Shown here in pieces: positions 1-8,916 of a stretch of 64,000 nt of DNA (its first letter is position 1; each line of letters opens with the position of its first letter). The DNA is from Herbaspirillum sp. DW155 (GTDB lineage Bacteria; Pseudomonadota; Gammaproteobacteria; Burkholderiales; Burkholderiaceae_D). A program made the translations under genes and the position numbers. Below the pieces are notes generated by a model. The model ran no database searches. It was not told the DNA's origin and saw only the letters and a list, made by a program, of their open reading frames with translations. Where the stretch lies: contig NZ_AP029028.1 of the NCBI RefSeq assembly GCF_037076565.1, positions 2,356,001-2,420,000 on the forward strand, in the 5' to 3' direction.

Positions 1-273
1 GAAGAATTGGCGAAAAATTGCCTATTTTTCCGTGGGGCAATTAATTTCAGCTGTCGCGCTTTGTTGCACCGAATAATGTCCGTCTTTCTTCGCTTTTTTG
101 CAGCGAATGAGCGCAATTGAGCTTCTTTCCTGCGAGATGGGACTTTGGCGCTGTACGGGTCTGGATTGTCTAGCCAAATTCATTTATCGCAACAGAAAAG
201 AGAACATCCATGTCAGGACAGTGTTCCCGAGGGCTGCCAGGCCGTGACACCCACCGCCCACACGGGCGACTTG
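1..273. other. No gene seen
   Basis: Non-coding stretch before the stop codon of the first minus-strand gene. It is more AT-rich than the genes. A weak inverted repeat (AATTGCC at 16-22 with GGCAATT at 36-42) is visible. No frame has a convincing start and ribosome binding site, and I see no terminator for the gene ending at 274. Confidence 0.5.
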
Positions 274-579
274 TCAGTCGTCCAGTTCCAGGTCCAGCAT
301 CACCCCCGACAACGCCTTCCCATGTGCATCCAGCGCCAGTGAGCGGGTGACGCCCCCGCCCAGCGCACGCTGCATCACGAAGTTCAGCGCACCCAGATGC
401 GGCAAGGCATGGCGCACCACCTCTCCATGGACCACCCCGGCAAAATGCGCGCGTACGCGCTCGGCCGTGAGGATGCGCTCCAGCAGCGCATAGTCCTCCT
501 GCCGATAGGCGATAACGGAGATATTGGAAATGTCGCCCTTGTCCCCGGCGCGCGAATGAGCAATCTCTCTGAGCAGCAT
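274..579 (-). CDS. AtuA-like C-terminal ferredoxin-fold domain protein
   Basis: A 101-residue protein starting MLLREIAHSRAGDKGD, the conserved opening of the small domain that follows DUF1446 in AtuA-type proteins. Here it is a separate gene one base after the stop of the DUF1446 gene, so translation is probably coupled. AtuA was named from acyclic terpene catabolism in Pseudomonas, but most family members have no assigned reaction. The pair probably forms one functional unit in carbon-source breakdown. The frame is open further upstream, but only this ATG gives the family N-terminus. Confidence 0.8.
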   Translation of the reverse strand: MLLREIAHSRAGDKGDISNISVIAYRQEDYALLERILTAERVRAHFAGVVHGEVVRHALPHLGALNFVMQRALGGGVTRSLALDAHGKALSGVMLDLELDD

Positions 580-580
580 C

Positions 581-1936
581 TCAGGCCTCCTCGATGAAAA
601 CGGATGGATGCACCAGCGTGCGCGGCAGCAGCAGCGACAGCACGGCGATGACTTCGCGGGCCGACTTGGTGGCACCGCCGCCACCGGCCGGGCCATTGGT
701 ATAGAGCGTTTCGACTTCGTTGCCGATGCGGACCGCTTCCTTCATGCTGGCCGTGCGGCCGGTGACGCGCAGGCGTACTTCCTGTGGCTCGGGTGCATGC
801 GCCGACATCTGTTGACCGGCGATGGCATTGATGCCGATCAGGTCCACACGCAGTTCTTCGGTCTGCACGCCGGTGAGGGCCAGCCGTTCGCGCACGATCT
901 CGCCAGCCAGTTGCGCACGCGCCTGTGCACCGGGGCCGGCGTAGGAGATCTGGCCTTCGCCGATGAAGCTGTCGCGGTAGCCCAGCGTGGTCTTGAGTGT
1001 CTGCGGTCGCGCACGACCTCGGCCGCCGGTGATGGCTACGCGGTCCGGCCCGACTTCTTCGATGCGCACTTGCGAGAAATCGGCAATCACATCCGGCGTG
1101 AAGTAGGCACTCGGATCATGGATCTCATAGAGCAATTGCTCCTTGCAGGTACGCGCCGTGACCTCGCCGCCCGAGCCGGCGACCTTGGTGATGACCGCGC
1201 TGCCATCGGCTTTCACCTCGCCGATGGGAAAGCCCAGCCGCGCCAGTCCGGCCACGTCCTTCTTGCCGGGATCGGCAAAGTAGCCGCCGGTGATCTGGCC
1301 GGCGCATTCCAGCAGATGGCCGATGAGCGTGCCCTGGCCGAGCTTGTCCCAGTCGTCGGCAGCCCAGCCGAACTCGTGGACCAGCGGCGCCAGCACCAGC
1401 GCCGGATCAGCCACCCGGCCCGTGATGATGACCTGGGCGCCGGCTTGCAGCGCCTCGACGATGGGAGCGATCCCCAGGTAGGCGTTGGCCGAAATCAGGC
1501 GCGCACCCAACGACGCGACCGGCTGGCCATTGTCCTCGATATGCCATTGGCCTTGCTGTACGGCCTCCAGCACATCATCACCGACCACGGCTGCTACCTT
1601 CAGTCCGGTCAGCCCCAGTTCGCGGGCGATCTCGCGCACGCGTTGCGCCGCGGCCAGCGGATTGGCCGCACCCATGTTGGTGATGATGCGGATGCCCTGG
1701 TCGGCGCAGGTCTTCAGTACCGCATGCATGCGCTCGGCCAGCAGGGGATCGTAGCCCTTGCTAGGGTCCGCCAGCCGGGCCTGCTGGCCGATGGCGATGG
1801 TGCGCTCGGCCAGGCATTCGAAGATCAGGTAATCCAGCTGGCCGTGTTCGGCCAGTTCGGCGGCCGGCTCGATGCGGTCGCCCGAATAGCCGGCACCGGC
1901 GCCGATGCGCACGATGCGCTGTGGATCTTGGGTCAT
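581..1936 (-). CDS. DUF1446 / AtuA-family acyclic terpene utilisation-like protein
   Basis: A 451-residue soluble protein. The N-terminus (RIVRIGAGAGYSGDRIEPA) and later GRVADPALVLAPL and AGPGAQARA stretches match the DUF1446 family. The start at 1936 follows GGAGAA at good spacing; an in-frame ATG nine codons upstream lacks one. It lies between the transporter gene upstream (43-bp gap) and the small AtuA-C domain gene downstream, all on one strand and probably one transcript. Context points to use of an organic acid or acyl compound. The exact reaction is not known from sequence. Confidence 0.8.
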   Translation of the reverse strand: MTQDPQRIVRIGAGAGYSGDRIEPAAELAEHGQLDYLIFECLAERTIAIGQQARLADPSKGYDPLLAERMHAVLKTCADQGIRIITNMGAANPLAAAQRVREIARELGLTGLKVAAVVGDDVLEAVQQGQWHIEDNGQPVASLGARLISANAYLGIAPIVEALQAGAQVIITGRVADPALVLAPLVHEFGWAADDWDKLGQGTLIGHLLECAGQITGGYFADPGKKDVAGLARLGFPIGEVKADGSAVITKVAGSGGEVTARTCKEQLLYEIHDPSAYFTPDVIADFSQVRIEEVGPDRVAITGGRGRARPQTLKTTLGYRDSFIGEGQISYAGPGAQARAQLAGEIVRERLALTGVQTEELRVDLIGINAIAGQQMSAHAPEPQEVRLRVTGRTASMKEAVRIGNEVETLYTNGPAGGGGATKSAREVIAVLSLLLPRTLVHPSVFIEEA

Positions 1937-1979
1937 GCGGTTCTCCAAAACAGGGTGTTGCACTTCCAGTGGCCCGCGC

Positions 1980-3281
1980 TCAGAACAGCGGGAACAGCCC
2001 CAGCACCACGCAGGCGATGGTCATCACCACGGAGGCACCGAAGAGGAAGGGAATGGTGTATTTCTGATGGTCCGCCAGTTCGATCCCGGCCAGGCCGCAC
2101 ACCAGGAAAGTGGCGGGCGTGAGCGGGCTGACCGGGAAGCCGGTGGTCATCTGGCCCAACAGTGCCGCCTGGGCCACCTGGATGGTGGGCACGCCCAGCA
2201 TATGGCTGACCTCGGCAATCACCGGCAGCACGCCGAAGTAGAAGGAATCCGGATCGAACAGCAGCGACAGCGGCATCGACAGCAGCCCCAGCACCACCGG
2301 GATATGCCCGGCCATCTCCGGCGGCACGAAGCCCACGGCCGTCTTGGCCATGGCCGAGAGCATGCCGGATTTGGTCATGATGCCGGTGAACACGCCCGCC
2401 GCAAACAGGATGCTGGCCATCAGCAGGGCCGCCTTGGCATGGGCGTCGATGCGCTCGCGCTGCATGGTCACGTCGCGGTAGTTGATCATCAGCGCCAGCA
2501 CCACGCCGATCATGAACATCACCACCGGATCGACCTTGCCGCTGATCATCACGCCCAGCACGAAGACCGTGAGCACGATGTTGGCCCAGAAATTCTGCGG
2601 ACGGCGGATTTTGAGTTGCGCCTCGCTCAGTTCATGCTGCTGCACGAAATCCACCGTCGATCCCTTGCCCAGCCCGAGTCGCCGCTCTTCCTTCAGGCCC
2701 AGCAGATAGGAGGCGATGAAGACGAAGGCCAGGCCCACCAGCTGCACCGGCACCAGCGGCGTGAAGATGTCCGAGACCGGGATATGCAGCGCGGCCGAGG
2801 CGCGGATCATCGGCCCGGTCCACGGCAGGAAATTCACGCCCGCCGCCATCGAGGCCACGCAGGCCAGGATGCGCTTGTCGATGCCCAGCCGCGTGTACAG
2901 GGGCAGCATGGCGGGGATGGTGATAAGGAAGGTCACCGCACCCGAACCATCGAGGTGGATCAGCAGCGCCAGCAGGGCGGTACCGGGCACGATACGGGTG
3001 GGGCGGCTGCCCACGGTCTTGAGGATGCGGCTGATGATCGGGTCCAGCATGCCGGCGTCGGTGACGATGCCGAAGAACAGGATGGCAAAGACGAACATGC
3101 CCGCCACCGGTGCAATGGCGGTCACGCCCTGGACGATGAACTTGGAGGTCTGCAAGCCGAAGCCGCCGACCAGCGCGGCAATGATGGGAATGGCGATCAG
3201 CGCCACCAGCGGCGACATCCTCTTGGTGAGGATGGCCGTGAACAAGGATACGATCGTGACAAAGCCGAGCAGGGCCAACAT
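1980..3281 (-). CDS. CitMHS-family citrate/carboxylate:H+ symporter
   Basis: A 433-residue integral membrane protein with about twelve hydrophobic segments. MLALLGFVTI near the start and the HLDGSGAVTFLITIPAM segment are typical of CitMHS (metal-citrate) transporters. The chosen start follows GGAGACACGC; an open extension of 69 codons upstream is low-quality sequence and rejected. It is the first gene of the transporter/AtuA operon and diverges from a LysR gene, the likely regulator. The substrate could be citrate or another carboxylate; sequence alone does not decide. Confidence 0.82.
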   Translation of the reverse strand: MLALLGFVTIVSLFTAILTKRMSPLVALIAIPIIAALVGGFGLQTSKFIVQGVTAIAPVAGMFVFAILFFGIVTDAGMLDPIISRILKTVGSRPTRIVPGTALLALLIHLDGSGAVTFLITIPAMLPLYTRLGIDKRILACVASMAAGVNFLPWTGPMIRASAALHIPVSDIFTPLVPVQLVGLAFVFIASYLLGLKEERRLGLGKGSTVDFVQQHELSEAQLKIRRPQNFWANIVLTVFVLGVMISGKVDPVVMFMIGVVLALMINYRDVTMQRERIDAHAKAALLMASILFAAGVFTGIMTKSGMLSAMAKTAVGFVPPEMAGHIPVVLGLLSMPLSLLFDPDSFYFGVLPVIAEVSHMLGVPTIQVAQAALLGQMTTGFPVSPLTPATFLVCGLAGIELADHQKYTIPFLFGASVVMTIACVVLGLFPLF

Positions 3282-3502
3282 GCGTGTCTCCGTTTTATGG
3301 GTGTGATGTTCTTGTCGTGTCATTCCATCCGGCACCCGCTTGTTGTTGTGGTTCAGTGGTGGTGCCGGGTGCGGCACCGGGGCGGCGGGATGAGTGCAGG
3401 GCGAGTGTAGGTGGCGGCCGATTTTGTTGTAAAGTCGATTTTTTCGATGGATTGAACAGATTTTCCGCATAATCCACTGCACGCTCATTTGCCACCCACG
3501 CC
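3282..3502. promoter_or_regulatory. Divergent promoter region, transporter operon / lysR
   Basis: A 221-bp spacer between the CitMHS gene and a divergent LysR gene. It contains an AT-rich segment around 3420-3465 with a short palindrome (TCGA at 3435-3438 and 3444-3447). LysR proteins usually bind such shared spacers and control both directions. Binding here is inferred. Confidence 0.45.
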
Positions 3503-4441
3503 ATGCATGCCAACCTCTCCACCCGCCTGCTGCAAGCCTTCCTCGCCCTGGCCGATTGCCGCCATTTCGGCCACGCGGCCGAGCGCTGCCATGTCTCGCA
3601 GTCCGCCTTCAGCGCCATGATCCAGAAGCTGGAAAGCGCCACCGGCGCACGCCTGTTCGAGCGGGATACGCGCAACGTGAGCCTCACGCCCGAAGGTGAA
3701 GTATTCGTCCAGGTGGCGCGCCAGCTGGTCTCAGACATGCAAGCCGCGCTGGCGGACATGAACGATTACGTCGCGCGGCGCAAGGGCAGGGTGGCCATTG
3801 CGGCCTTGCCCTCGTTGGCGGCGGGCTGGCTGCCGCCGGTGCTGTCGCAGTACCGGCAGCATCATCCTGGCGTGAAGGTGGAGCTGTTCGATGCCATCTC
3901 GGATCAATGCCTGGCCTTGCTGCGCCAGGGCAAGGCCGATATCGCCCTCACGGCACCGGGGCCGGATCTGCTGGAGTTCACCACCCAGCCGCTGTGCGCC
4001 GACCCCTTCTATCTGGTCTGCCGCAAGGACCATCGGCTGGCCGGCAAGCGCCGCATCAAGGTGGCGCAGCTGGCCGGATGCGAGATGATCCACCTGGCGC
4101 GTTCGACCAGCGTGCGCCAGCATCTGGATGCCGTGTTGCGGCCGGGCGCGGTGATCCACACCGGGCTGGAAGTGGAGCACCTGGCGACCTTGGCCGCCTT
4201 GATCGAAAGCGGCCTGGGCGTGAGCGTGGTGCCGGAACTGACGCTGTTCCAGTTCCGCCTGCCCGGTCTGGTGGCCATTCCGGTGGATGCGCCCGAGCTG
4301 GTGCGACCCTTGCTGATCGTCACGCCCAAGGAGCGCAGTCTGTCCATTGCTGCGCAAGGCTTGCTGGAGCTGGTCCAGGCCAAGGCGCGCGCTGAAGGTG
4401 GCGCACCCGCGCGGCGCAGCCGTAAACCACAGGTTTGCTAG
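3503..4441 (+). CDS. LysR-family transcriptional regulator
   Basis: A 312-residue regulator. The N-terminal winged helix-turn-helix covers about residues 5-65 (FGHAAERCHVSQSAFSAMIQ, then TGARLFERDTR), followed by a LysR substrate-binding domain. It is divergent from the CitMHS/AtuA operon, which it probably activates in response to the transported acid. Its TAG stop shares a CTAG tetranucleotide (4438-4441) with the TAG stop of the convergent chemotaxis gene. Confidence 0.9.
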   Translation: MHANLSTRLLQAFLALADCRHFGHAAERCHVSQSAFSAMIQKLESATGARLFERDTRNVSLTPEGEVFVQVARQLVSDMQAALADMNDYVARRKGRVAIAALPSLAAGWLPPVLSQYRQHHPGVKVELFDAISDQCLALLRQGKADIALTAPGPDLLEFTTQPLCADPFYLVCRKDHRLAGKRRIKVAQLAGCEMIHLARSTSVRQHLDAVLRPGAVIHTGLEVEHLATLAALIESGLGVSVVPELTLFQFRLPGLVAIPVDAPELVRPLLIVTPKERSLSIAAQGLLELVQAKARAEGGAPARRSRKPQVC

Positions 4442-5427
4442 AACAATTCCATGGCCGGCAAGTCCGGTTCGCGCACTAGGTGGCGGTGCTCCTGTTCCAC
4501 GTAATCGATGACCACTTGTGCGATCACCTCGGCCGCCTCATGGGCCGGCAGGATGATCGAAGTTTCGCCCGTCATCTGCGCCAGCGCGGCATTGCGGCGT
4601 ACCACGGCATTCTGGATGCGGTCCACGCATTGTCTGACCACGTCCTGGAACTGCAGATGGCCCAGCATGTTGCCGGTGGTCGCTACCAGTTCCTCGCCAT
4701 GCGTCATCATCTGCGCGTATTGCTGGTCACCAGTGTCGCGCACGTGCTCGAAGCTGGTACGCAGTCTGCCCACGGCCTCGGCCGTGGCGGCGATGCGGTC
4801 GAGGTCGGCGGCCGATTGCGCGGTATTGCCGCCCAGTTCGTCGTGCAGGGTTTTACGCACTTCTGAGAGCGTGGTGCGGATCCGCGCTGCCGCCGTGTGC
4901 GAATTGGCCGCCAGGTTGCGGACCTCCGAGGCGATCACCTTGAAGGCCGCACCTTGCGGGCCGGCACGGCTGGCCTCGATGGCCGTGTTGATCGACAACA
5001 GGTGCGACTGCGTGCTGATGCCTTGTACGCTCTGCGCCAGGTCCGAGAGATTGTCGATCTCCACGGCGATGCGGGCTATGCTTTCCACGTCGCGGCGCAT
5101 GCGTTCCGGCAGGCTCTTGAGGAATTCCGTCATGCAGACAAGGGCATTGACGGTTTCCAGCATCTCGTCGCGTACGCGTTCGTTTTCTTGGCTGGCACGC
5201 TGCATGCGTTCCAGCAGTTGCGCAGAGCGGTCGCACAGGGCGCGCGCTTCGCTCATGATGGCCAGCGACGAATTCTCGGTCTGTTCGACTGCGCCCTTGA
5301 GGCGCATGGCGATTTCTTCATCGAGCTGCATGCTGGCCACCAGCGCGGCTTGGCAGTTCGGTCCCGGTTCTGCCGGCTGCTGCGGCATGGCGCGTGCCCG
5401 GGTGCGCCAGGTATGGATGATTCCCAC
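4438..5427 (-). CDS. Soluble MCP-like protein with C-terminal CheZ-like QDxxxQ motif
   Basis: A 329-residue protein with no membrane segment or sensor domain. Residues about 125-190 form an MCP signalling hairpin tip (SHLLSINTAIEASRAG). Further on, FQDVVRQ at about 260-266 resembles the phosphatase motif of CheZ, in which Asp and Gln four residues apart act on phospho-CheY. The GTG start at 5427 follows GGGAG; an out-of-frame ATG overlaps it, and the next in-frame ATG is at 5388. It is the last gene of the operon, just after a CheY gene, which fits an adaptor or phosphatase role. The phosphatase idea is inference. Confidence 0.7.
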   Translation of the reverse strand: MGIIHTWRTRARAMPQQPAEPGPNCQAALVASMQLDEEIAMRLKGAVEQTENSSLAIMSEARALCDRSAQLLERMQRASQENERVRDEMLETVNALVCMTEFLKSLPERMRRDVESIARIAVEIDNLSDLAQSVQGISTQSHLLSINTAIEASRAGPQGAAFKVIASEVRNLAANSHTAAARIRTTLSEVRKTLHDELGGNTAQSAADLDRIAATAEAVGRLRTSFEHVRDTGDQQYAQMMTHGEELVATTGNMLGHLQFQDVVRQCVDRIQNAVVRRNAALAQMTGETSIILPAHEAAEVIAQVVIDYVEQEHRHLVREPDLPAMELF

Positions 5428-5428
5428 A

Positions 5429-5803
5429 TCAGGCTCCCGGCAAGACCTGCTTGACGATCTTGAGCAGCTCCGCGCCTGGCACCGGCTTGACCATCCATCC
5501 GGTGGCACCGGCACTGCGGGCTTCATCGCGTTTGGCCTGCTGGCTCTCGGTACTCAGCACCAGGATGGGCGTGAAGCGGAAACCCGGCATGGCGCGCGCC
5601 TTGCCGATGAATTCGATGCCGCCCATGTTGGGCATGTTGATGTCGGTGATGATCAGGTCCGGCTTGGGAGCCTGGCCCAGGTGGGTCAGGGCAGCCGCGC
5701 CGTCGTTGGCGGTGATGACCTTGAAGCCGGAAATTTCAAGATTGTTTTTCAGGCTCAGGATCATGGTGCCTGAATCGTCCACTACCAGGATGGTCTTGCT
5801 CAT
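5429..5803 (-). CDS. CheY-like single-domain response regulator (second in operon)
   Basis: A 124-residue receiver domain with no output domain. The acidic pocket (VVDD at 7-10), phosphoacceptor Asp54 in TDINMPNMGG and the conserved Lys in WMVKPVP are present. The start follows AAGGAGT at ideal spacing. It lies between the STAS gene and the small MCP-like gene. It is one of two CheY-type proteins in the operon, so one may drive output and the other act as a phosphate sink, as in systems with several CheYs. Confidence 0.88.
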   Translation of the reverse strand: MSKTILVVDDSGTMILSLKNNLEISGFKVITANDGAAALTHLGQAPKPDLIITDINMPNMGGIEFIGKARAMPGFRFTPILVLSTESQQAKRDEARSAGATGWMVKPVPGAELLKIVKQVLPGA

Positions 5804-5888
5804 TTGGGTACTCCTTGCTGGTTGATGCTGCTTGTCTGGTTTGTCAGGTCTGTCTGCTTTGTAAGGGGTGTTGAGGGTGCAGATGGCC

Positions 5889-6128
5889 TCAGTGCTGCGG
5901 CAAGGCTGCGCGCAGCCATTCACTGAGTTCCGGCGCCGCCGGCCAGGCGCTAATGCTGGCTGCGCCCGCCATCAAGACCTGCACGCAGGCCGTATGTACA
6001 TGCTCGCAGGCGGAGAGGTCCACTGCGGCGGCCGGATGCGTGGCCACCAGGACCAGCAGGGCCTCGGCATCTTCCACCCCCAGTACGCCCGCGCAGTGCA
6101 GGGTGTCGTCCTTGAGTTCGATCGTCAT
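5889..6128 (-). CDS. Small STAS-domain protein
   Basis: A 79-residue protein beginning MTIELKDDTLHCAGVL with a central AAVDLSACEHVHTACVQVL stretch, which is the STAS fold. It is shorter than the usual 100 or so residues. The start overlaps the cheA stop by 4 bp (ATGA), so translation is coupled. STAS proteins are found in some alternative chemosensory and anti-sigma circuits. Its role here is unknown; scaffold or partner of CheA is a guess from position. Confidence 0.72.
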   Translation of the reverse strand: MTIELKDDTLHCAGVLGVEDAEALLVLVATHPAAAVDLSACEHVHTACVQVLMAGAASISAWPAAPELSEWLRAALPQH

Positions 6129-8533
6129 TTCAGCAGCTCCTTGGGATTGAGGACCATCAGCACAGAGCCGTCGCCCAGCAGGGCCGAACCGGCGTAGGCC
6201 GTGAGGCCGGCGAGCACCCCCGAGAGGGGCTTGAGGATTACTTCCACCACCTCCCGGAAGTCATCGATGACCAGCCCCAGGTATTGCCCGTGCACGCGCA
6301 GGATCAGGGTGGCCCATTCGTCGTGCTCGTTGCAGCGCTGCGGTGTGTCCAGCCCGAGCTGGCTGTTCAGTTCCAGCAGCGGCACGATGCGCCCGCGCAG
6401 GACGGCGGCATTGTGCTGCTTGATGCGATGCACGTCGGCGGCCGGCACGCGTACCGTTTCCACCACGGCTTCCATCGGCAAGCCGTACTGCACGTCGCCC
6501 GACTGCACGATCATCACGTTGGTCACCGCCATCGACAGCGGCAGCGACAGTTGCAGGCGAGTGCCCTGGCCAGCCTGGCTCTCCAGGTGCACGCTGCCAT
6601 GCAGCCGTTCGATGGCGGTACGGACCGCATCCATGCCCACGCCCCGCCCCGAGAGATCGGTGACGGCCTCGGCCGTGGAGAAGCCCGGCAGGAACACCAG
6701 GTTCACTGCCTCGCGATCGCTCATCCTTTCCAGTGTCGCTTCATCCACCAGGCCGCGCGCATAGGCCTTGCCGCGGATCACGGCGGGGTCGATGCCGCGC
6801 CCGTCGTCGGCGATCTCGATGACCACGCAATCGGCTTCCTGGCGTGCACTCATGATCAGCTTGCCGGTGGCCGGCTTGCCGGCGGCGCGGCGTTCTTCGG
6901 GCATTTCCATGCCGTGGTCCAGCGCATTGCGCACCAGGTGAACCAGCGGATCGGCCAGGGCCTCGATGACGTTCTTGTCGGCCTCGGTGGTCTCGCCTTC
7001 GAGTTGCAACTGCACCTCCTTGCCCAGACGCCGCGCAATGTCACGCACCAGGCGCGGGAAGCGCTGGAACACGAAGGACACCGGCATCATGCGCACCTGC
7101 ATGATGGCATCCTGCATCTCCTCGACGATGCGGTTGATGACCGCATGCTGGGCCCGGATATCACGGCCCAGCTCGCGCTCGCCGTACTGGTTTTCGGCCC
7201 GGGAGGCCAGGTAGGGCAGGCCGTTGCGGGCCACCACCATCTCGCCGATCAGGTTCATCAGGCGGTCCACTTTTTCCTGTTCCACCTTCAGGACCCGCGC
7301 GCCATTGCTGTCCTCGGCGCGGCGCCCGAAGTTGACCGGGGGATCGGCGTCGGCAGTAACGGTTGTGACTGCTGCAGCCGCCGTGGCAGCGGCCGCCGCG
7401 ACCGGCGCGGTGATCTCTGCCGCAGGGATGTCTTCCTGCAGATCAGCGTTTGGGCTCACCTCGGCCATAGCCTGCACTTGGGCATGGCGCTCGATCCAGG
7501 CCACCACCGGTGCCACGCTTGATTGCGCCAGGGCTTGCTCGGCGCAGGCCTCCAGTGCCGGCAAGACCTCCAGGCGTCCGATGGCGCGCATGCAATTGGC
7601 GATGGTCGTCACGGCCGCCTTCAGGTGGCCCGGAACCCAGGGCGAACCTTCGAGCGACCACAGTGCATCGTTCTGGGTCTGCACGATCATCAGCGCATCG
7701 TTGGTCCGCGTCTGGTCCTTGACGTCGATGGCGGCCGTCGGCAGGTCGGTGATCCAGAACTGCCCCGGCACGTAGCGGAAATGTTCATCCAGCACACTGC
7801 GGTCGGCCGTGGCCACCGCCTGGAACACCAGGTTGGCGCGATAGGCATCGAGCTCGCCCACAGCCGGCCAGGCGCTGCCGGGCAGGACGCGGCGCCACAG
7901 CACGCCTGGCATCTGTACGGCCAGGCGCAGCGGATCCTCGCCCTTGAAGAAGCATTCCGGTTCGGGCGTGTATTGCACCCACAGCAGAGTCTCGCCAGCA
8001 CGGGTGGCATCGGCCCAGGCCATGCGCAGGCTGGGCGGTACCCGGGCCAGTGCCTCGGTCATGTAGCTGCGGGCGGCCTCTTCAGCCGCGTGCCGGGTCG
8101 CCTGCTGCCCATCCTGGCCGCCGCCCTCGGCCAGCTGCATCCCGCAGCGTTGCCGCAGGCGTGCCACCAGCTCTGCACACGACACGGCCTGGGCCGGATC
8201 CGGCTGGCCGGCCAGCTCGATGTCGTCGAACTGGTGTGCCACGAAGTCCATCGCCTCCAGCAGCAGGTCGGCCATTTCGCGGTCATAGGCGACCTGGCCG
8301 TCGCGTACCGCGCTCATCAGATCTTCGGCCGCATGCAGCACCCGGAACATCTCGGGAAATTCGAACAGTCCGCAGTTGCCCTTGAGCGTATGCACTACGC
8401 GGAACAGGGACTCCATTAGTTCGGGATCGGCCGGCTGGCGTTCCAGGGCCAGCAGGCGGGTGGCGATCTCCTGCAGGCCGTCGCGCGACTCCTGCATGAA
8501 TTGCAGCAGCAGGGGGGAGAAGGCGGTCGTCAT
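6125..8533 (-). CDS. cheA: Chemotaxis histidine kinase CheA
   Basis: An 802-residue kinase. The N-terminal Hpt domain has phosphorylatable His48 in VVHTLKGNCGLF. Residues about 150-390 are an uncommon linker region not obviously a standard P2 domain. Dimerisation begins near 410 (KVEQEKVDRLMNLIGEMV), the ATPase has HLVRNALDHG, DDGRGID and GRGVGMD boxes, and a CheW-like domain ends the protein. It overlaps cheY upstream and the STAS gene downstream by 4 bp each. It phosphorylates the two CheY proteins and CheB of this operon. Confidence 0.95.
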   Translation of the reverse strand: MTTAFSPLLLQFMQESRDGLQEIATRLLALERQPADPELMESLFRVVHTLKGNCGLFEFPEMFRVLHAAEDLMSAVRDGQVAYDREMADLLLEAMDFVAHQFDDIELAGQPDPAQAVSCAELVARLRQRCGMQLAEGGGQDGQQATRHAAEEAARSYMTEALARVPPSLRMAWADATRAGETLLWVQYTPEPECFFKGEDPLRLAVQMPGVLWRRVLPGSAWPAVGELDAYRANLVFQAVATADRSVLDEHFRYVPGQFWITDLPTAAIDVKDQTRTNDALMIVQTQNDALWSLEGSPWVPGHLKAAVTTIANCMRAIGRLEVLPALEACAEQALAQSSVAPVVAWIERHAQVQAMAEVSPNADLQEDIPAAEITAPVAAAAATAAAAVTTVTADADPPVNFGRRAEDSNGARVLKVEQEKVDRLMNLIGEMVVARNGLPYLASRAENQYGERELGRDIRAQHAVINRIVEEMQDAIMQVRMMPVSFVFQRFPRLVRDIARRLGKEVQLQLEGETTEADKNVIEALADPLVHLVRNALDHGMEMPEERRAAGKPATGKLIMSARQEADCVVIEIADDGRGIDPAVIRGKAYARGLVDEATLERMSDREAVNLVFLPGFSTAEAVTDLSGRGVGMDAVRTAIERLHGSVHLESQAGQGTRLQLSLPLSMAVTNVMIVQSGDVQYGLPMEAVVETVRVPAADVHRIKQHNAAVLRGRIVPLLELNSQLGLDTPQRCNEHDEWATLILRVHGQYLGLVIDDFREVVEVILKPLSGVLAGLTAYAGSALLGDGSVLMVLNPKELLK

Positions 8534-8916
8534 TGCGTTTCTCCCAGCATCAGTTTCACGTTGCGCAGCAGCGGCACCGGGCGCGCCGGCTTGACGATAT
8601 ACAGATTGGCACCAGCCTCGAAGGCCTTGCGGCGATCACATTCCTGGGCTTCGGTGCTGACCATGATGGCCGGTGCCTGGGGGATGTCGTGCTGGCGCAG
8701 GGTGCGCAGGAAGGAGTAGCCATCCATTTGCGGCATGTTGACGTCGACCACGTACAGGTCGAAAGGATGCTGGCCTTCGGCGCAGGCGGCCAGCGCCGAT
8801 TCCAGCGCCTCCAGGCCGTTGCTGGCTTCACGCACGATATAGCCGGCGTCCTCGAAGATGGCCCGTTCATACAGGCGGACGGTGGCAGCGTCGTCCACGA
8901 TGAGGATATGTTTCAT
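8530..8916 (-). CDS. cheY: CheY-like response regulator
   Basis: A 128-residue receiver with acidic residues at 8-9, phosphoacceptor Asp58 in VVDVNMPQMDGYSF, and the conserved Lys in YIVKPA. It overlaps cheR upstream and cheA downstream by 4-bp ATGA junctions, so the three are translationally coupled. It is the likely main output regulator of this array; whether it binds the flagellar motor or another target cannot be read from sequence. Confidence 0.92.
   Translation of the reverse strand: MKHILIVDDAATVRLYERAIFEDAGYIVREASNGLEALESALAACAEGQHPFDLYVVDVNMPQMDGYSFLRTLRQHDIPQAPAIMVSTEAQECDRRKAFEAGANLYIVKPARPVPLLRNVKLMLGETQ

Noticed and set aside
145..342. 65-codon frame at the left edge
   Set aside because: No ribosome site and it overlaps the AtuA-C gene antisense.
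608..3410. Long plus-strand frames opposite the AtuA and CitMHS genes
   Set aside because: Low-complexity His/Gln/Arg-rich translations with no family match; the minus-strand genes are clear.
4508..5773. 421-codon plus-strand frame opposite two chemotaxis genes
   Set aside because: Serine/arginine-rich antisense shadow of the MCP-like and CheY genes.
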